From Gammaproteobacteria bacterium (lineage in GTDB: Bacteria > Pseudomonadota > Gammaproteobacteria > Ga0077536): a stretch of 9,305 bases of DNA. The DNA lies in the NCBI GenBank assembly GCA_003540955.1, contig DPMX01000242.1, positions 1-9,305 on the forward strand. Direction: 5' to 3'. Positions 6,561-9,305 of the stretch are shown piece by piece. Positions within the stretch are counted from its first letter, which is position 1; each line of letters starts with the position of its first letter. The translations under genes were made by a program, and so were the position numbers. A model generated the notes under the pieces. That model had not been told where the DNA came from. It ran no database searches and saw nothing but the letters and a program-made list of their open reading frames with translations.

Positions 6561-7610
6561 CTATTGTGCGCCATGATGTGCTATTTCGTGTATCACTTCT
6601 GCGAACGTATCTACTTCTTCTGGTGTTGTGTTAAATGAGGTCATCCAGCGAGCAATCGATGCATCCTTCTCCCACAGGTAAAAGACACAGCGTTTTTGCA
6701 AAGGCGCAACGAACGACTCTTTGAGTTGAGGGAATAGCGCATTTACCTCTACGGGACAGCTTAGTTTGATGCTGTCGATATCACTTATCGCTTCTGAGAG
6801 TCGGGTAGCCATCGTGTTGGCGTGCGCGGCATTTTGCCGCCACAAGTCTGCGGTCAGCAATGCCTCGAATTGGACAGCGATGAAACGCATCTTTGATGCA
6901 AGTTGCGTTGCTTGTTTACGGAAATAACCGGTATTTTGCACGAACACATCATTGAAGAAGATGACCGCTTCACCTCCCAAGAGGCCATTCTTTGTTCCTC
7001 CGAAGCTCAAAACATCTACGCCGACGTCTTTCGAAATTGCGGCCAAAGATGTCCCAAGTGCGGCAGCGGCGTTAGATAGACGGGCACCATCAACATGCAA
7101 TGTCATACTTCGCTCGTGAGCGAAATCGGCGAGCGCTTGGATTTCTTCAGGCTGATATACTGTCCCCCACTCGGTCGGTTGCGTGATGGAGATGACTTTT
7201 GGTTTTGCGTGGTGGACTCCTCGGTCCTCTCCTATGCGCGCGGCTACGGCTTCAGACGTGATTTTCCCGAATAAGGAGGGGACTGGAACGAGTTTGCCGC
7301 CTAGGAATTTTTCTGGAGCAGCGCATTCGTCTGACCAAACGTGCGAGCAATCAGCGCAATACACGGCTTCATATGAACGTACCAAAGAAGCTAAGCCGAC
7401 GACGTTTGCACCAGTGCCATTGAAGGTGAAAAAAACTTCAACATGTTCGCCAAACTCCTCACGCAGTTTACTAACGGCTGATTCTGTGTAGGGATCGTCG
7501 CCATAAGGCTTTACAAACCCGTGATTTGATCTAGATATCGCAGCCAATATCTCAGGGTGTACTCCGGAGGTGTTGTCACTAGCAAAAAATAGCGGCTCTG
7601 GTGATGACAT
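6561..7610 (-). CDS. ltaE: threonine-aldolase-family PLP enzyme (low-specificity type)
   Basis: Cytoplasmic pyridoxal-phosphate enzyme, 349 residues, normal for the family, which splits L-threonine or L-allo-threonine to glycine and acetaldehyde and also acts on related beta-hydroxy amino acids. It begins in the usual way with FFASDNTSGVHPE (8-20). FNGTGAN (63-69) binds the cofactor phosphate; H90 in SHVWSDE should stack on the ring; HVDGARL (172-178) supplies D174, which pairs with the ring nitrogen; SFGGTKNG (202-209) carries the Schiff-base lysine K207; RWMTSFNTT (321-329) holds the arginine expected to bind the substrate carboxylate. All key residues are present. No clear ribosome site precedes the ATG. 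It lies 24 bases after the pseudo-protease and 37 before the dehydrogenase, so it is probably co-transcribed. A beta-hydroxy amino acid other than threonine may be the physiological substrate. Confidence 0.88.
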   Translation of the reverse strand: MSSPEPLFFASDNTSGVHPEILAAISRSNHGFVKPYGDDPYTESAVSKLREEFGEHVEVFFTFNGTGANVVGLASLVRSYEAVYCADCSHVWSDECAAPEKFLGGKLVPVPSLFGKITSEAVAARIGEDRGVHHAKPKVISITQPTEWGTVYQPEEIQALADFAHERSMTLHVDGARLSNAAAALGTSLAAISKDVGVDVLSFGGTKNGLLGGEAVIFFNDVFVQNTGYFRKQATQLASKMRFIAVQFEALLTADLWRQNAAHANTMATRLSEAISDIDSIKLSCPVEVNALFPQLKESFVAPLQKRCVFYLWEKDASIARWMTSFNTTPEEVDTFAEVIHEIAHHGAQ

Positions 7611-7634
7611 TAGTTGTTCGCATACACGAGCATA

Positions 7635-8612
7635 TCAATGTAACTCAGGGGATTTAAATTGCGCGCGCCTATCGACTGAGCTGATATGCACGTCGAACGT
7701 ATCACCATCGCGGTAAATGGTAATTGGGATTTCACTGCCGGCTTCGCCCTGGGCCCAGATGCGACGGAAGAAATCAGCTAAATCTCGGGTTCTTTCCCCG
7801 GCCACACCGATGACGGCGTCGCCCGTACGCACATCCGCCTTTTCCGCTGGGCCTCCATCTAGAACCCCGGCAACGACAAGGTTTTCTGGAGTTTCGGTGA
7901 CGAATAAGCCGAGCCAAGGTCGTGGTGCCTTTAGGGTCGTGCCATAGTCGAGCATCTCTTCCATGATTGGTTTGAGAATGTTGATAGGTACGATCATGTT
8001 CCCAGCCGCAATTTTGGGAGCCACGTTTTCAACATACAATGATCCTATTCCGACTAGCTGCCCATTGGCCGAAATTAGTGCTGCGCCTCCCCAGTCAGGG
8101 TGAGGGGGAGAAGTGAAGATTGCTTCGTCCAGGACATACTCCCAATAGCCGGCGAATTCGCGCTTTGCGATAACGGTTGCATCGAGAGATTGGGTGACGC
8201 CACCACAACCAGCGACGACTACCTTATCACCGGTCGAAATGATATCAGAATCGCCGAGATCAAGGGTGGGTAGGTCCATTTGGGCTAGCGGCTGTACGAG
8301 CCCAAAACCAGTTTCGTAATCATATCCGACTACATGACCGGTAACTGCTTGCCCGTTTGCGCCGATCAGCCATATCTCTTCCGCCTCCGCAATAACGTAT
8401 CCAATCGTTACAACGAGTCCTGTGTCTAAGATTCGGACTCCGTGACCAGAGCGATCGGTCCCTAGAAAGGATGCGGTGAACGCATCATCGGGAATGCGCG
8501 CTCGTACCGATACGATCGATTCTAAGGCGGTTTCGAGATCGTAAGTCAAACTCGCTTGCGTAGGCCGGAGCTCCTGGCTAATTTGGATCTGTTGTTCGAT
8601 TTTGTCACTCAT
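7635..8612 (-). CDS. S1C/HtrA-like PDZ protein without catalytic triad (pseudo-protease)
   Basis: A 325-residue protein with a trypsin-like fold (about 45-215) and a C-terminal PDZ domain (about 230-312; PWLGLFV, then GGPAEKADVRTGDAVIGVAGE). The landmarks of HtrA-type proteases can be aligned, but each catalytic residue is replaced: VTxxHVI reads VTIGYVI with Y72 for His, TDLAVL reads TGFGLV with G102 for Asp, and GNSGGPL reads DWGGAAL with W174 for Ser. The glycines and hydrophobic strands around these sites are intact, and the frame is unbroken, so this looks like a maintained non-enzymatic protein rather than a decaying gene. No signal peptide is visible: the N-terminus is polar (MSDKIEQQIQ), implying a cytoplasmic location, unlike HtrA. 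The ATG at 8612 follows an in-frame TAA and lacks a clear ribosome site. Proteins of this pattern are, as I recall, annotated as S1C proteases in other proteobacteria. Peptide binding or scaffolding through the PDZ domain is inferred. Confidence 0.85.
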   Translation of the reverse strand: MSDKIEQQIQISQELRPTQASLTYDLETALESIVSVRARIPDDAFTASFLGTDRSGHGVRILDTGLVVTIGYVIAEAEEIWLIGANGQAVTGHVVGYDYETGFGLVQPLAQMDLPTLDLGDSDIISTGDKVVVAGCGGVTQSLDATVIAKREFAGYWEYVLDEAIFTSPPHPDWGGAALISANGQLVGIGSLYVENVAPKIAAGNMIVPINILKPIMEEMLDYGTTLKAPRPWLGLFVTETPENLVVAGVLDGGPAEKADVRTGDAVIGVAGERTRDLADFFRRIWAQGEAGSEIPITIYRDGDTFDVHISSVDRRAQFKSPELH

Positions 8613-8913
8613 CAGTTTACACGGTTAAATTGCGAATAGTTTTTTTAATCTTGAGCAGTGTACCGATGCCGCGCGATTTAACCACCTTCGGCCAAATTAG
8701 CTAGACGGTAAGGGTTAGGGCGATATCCTTGTAGTTACTATCAATATTTGGAGTAAGTTTTCCGTTCGCCGCTAGCAATGGGAAAATACATCCATTCGTT
8801 TACCTGAGATTGTACTCATACGTTCTGTTTCGCGGTATTCCAGTTCTGGATTAGCGACAGTAACTGCAGGTACTATTTCGAAAAGTCAGGTTTATTGAAA
8901 GTAATCTTAGTAT
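8613..8913. other. 301-base gap without a gene
   Basis: I see no convincing coding frame, RNA gene or T-tailed terminator here, although a transcript end for the gene at right and a promoter for the block at left are both expected. The minus strand just upstream of 8612 is A/T-rich, with an A7 run at 8640-8647 and TACACT nearby, but no good -35 partner. A short inverted repeat, TCCAG-TT-CTGGA (8839-8850), could be an operator half-pair or chance. Confidence 0.5.
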
Positions 8914-9305
8914 TTATTCAGGCTCTACTCCGAGCGTTACCAAAAATCGGGACACCATATTGTAGGTTGAAATAACTCCTACGATCTCGATGACGTGCTG
9001 GGGGTCGGGTAACGCTTTTTTAACCTCAGCGAATGTTTCTTCAGTCGGCGCAACGTTGATACTCATCTCCCGAGTGAGCGCAATTACGGCACGCTCTCTC
9101 TCATTGAACATTGATACATCCGCACCGCTGTTGATCAAGGAAGGCAGTGCGGCTACTTGAAGATCGCTAGCACCAGCGGCGATCAAGATGGGGAGGTGGT
9201 GCATGTATTCGTAATCTGCGCGGTTGATGATAGCAACAAGGCAGATTGCTAGTTCGCACAATTTAGATGAGACATCTAATTCTTCCCTAACGCTGCCGAG
9301 GAATG
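8914..9305 (-). CDS. carboxymuconolactone decarboxylase-like (AhpD-fold) protein, 5' end outside window
   Basis: C-terminal part of a small all-helical AhpD-fold protein. A TTG at 9261 could be read as a start, but the frame stays open for a further 14 codons to the window edge, and that extra sequence (ending ELDVSSK) fits the family's helix before ELAICLVA, so the gene begins beyond 9305 and the TTG codes for an internal Leu. At least 129 residues are present. The core reads YEYMHHLPI, where peroxidase-type members have a CxxC pair; no such pair exists here, so a peroxidase role is unlikely. RERAVIALTREM and YNMVSRFLVTLGVEPE at the end are typical of the Cys-less group often found near aromatic or steroid catabolic genes. 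Exact reaction unknown. It is separated from the next gene by 301 bases, so it may belong to another transcript. Confidence 0.82.
   Translation of the reverse strand, partial: FLGSVREELDVSSKLCELAICLVAIINRADYEYMHHLPILIAAGASDLQVAALPSLINSGADVSMFNERERAVIALTREMSINVAPTEETFAEVKKALPDPQHVIEIVGVISTYNMVSRFLVTLGVEPE

Noticed and set aside
7635..8612. Active HtrA/Deg serine protease.
   Set aside because: No His, Asp or Ser occurs at the aligned catalytic positions and there is no signal peptide, so an active periplasmic protease is not supported.

Overview
The window is a stretch of bacterial chromosome with roughly balanced base composition (by eye), ten protein-coding genes and no RNA genes, insertion sequences or CRISPR. 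One gene lies on the plus strand at the left edge. The other nine are on the minus strand, so the main block reads from right to left. The gene types (YqeC-like accessory protein, Bcr/CflA exporter, isovaleryl-CoA-dehydrogenase-like flavoprotein, MaoC double-hotdog protein, phytanoyl-CoA-type dioxygenase, PDZ pseudo-protease) suit a free-living aerobic proteobacterium. No marker gene fixes the lineage.

Left edge (1-647): the C-terminal part of a YqeC-type protein, a predicted accessory factor for molybdenum hydroxylases, whose start lies outside the window. It converges on the minus-strand block across a short gap holding a weak hairpin.

Left-centre (648-2989): an exported metallo-beta-lactamase-fold hydrolase with a full set of metal ligands, followed 48 bases later by a 12-helix Bcr/CflA-type drug exporter. 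A candidate promoter with a perfect TTGACA -35 box lies just downstream of the preceding gene, so this pair may be its own transcription unit.

Centre and right (2990-8612): six genes in one direction with gaps of only 21 to 82 bases, probably largely co-transcribed. In transcription order they are an S1C/HtrA-like protein that has lost its catalytic triad, a threonine-aldolase-type PLP enzyme, an acyl-CoA dehydrogenase of the isovaleryl type, a 126-residue tryptophan-rich protein of unknown function, a two-domain MaoC-like protein with unusual active-site residues, and a phytanoyl-CoA-dioxygenase-like Fe(II)/2-oxoglutarate oxygenase. Dehydrogenase, hotdog and oxygenase together suggest turnover of a branched or modified acyl-CoA; the substrate cannot be read from the sequence.

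Right edge (8613-9305): a 301-base gap without a gene, then the C-terminal part of a carboxymuconolactone-decarboxylase-like protein lacking the CxxC pair. Its reading frame stays open to the window end, so its start is also outside.

The most notable points are the pseudo-protease (His, Asp and Ser positions all replaced), the unusual MaoC active site and the uncharacterised Trp-rich protein inside a metabolic operon. I do not see a clear new defence or mobile system.
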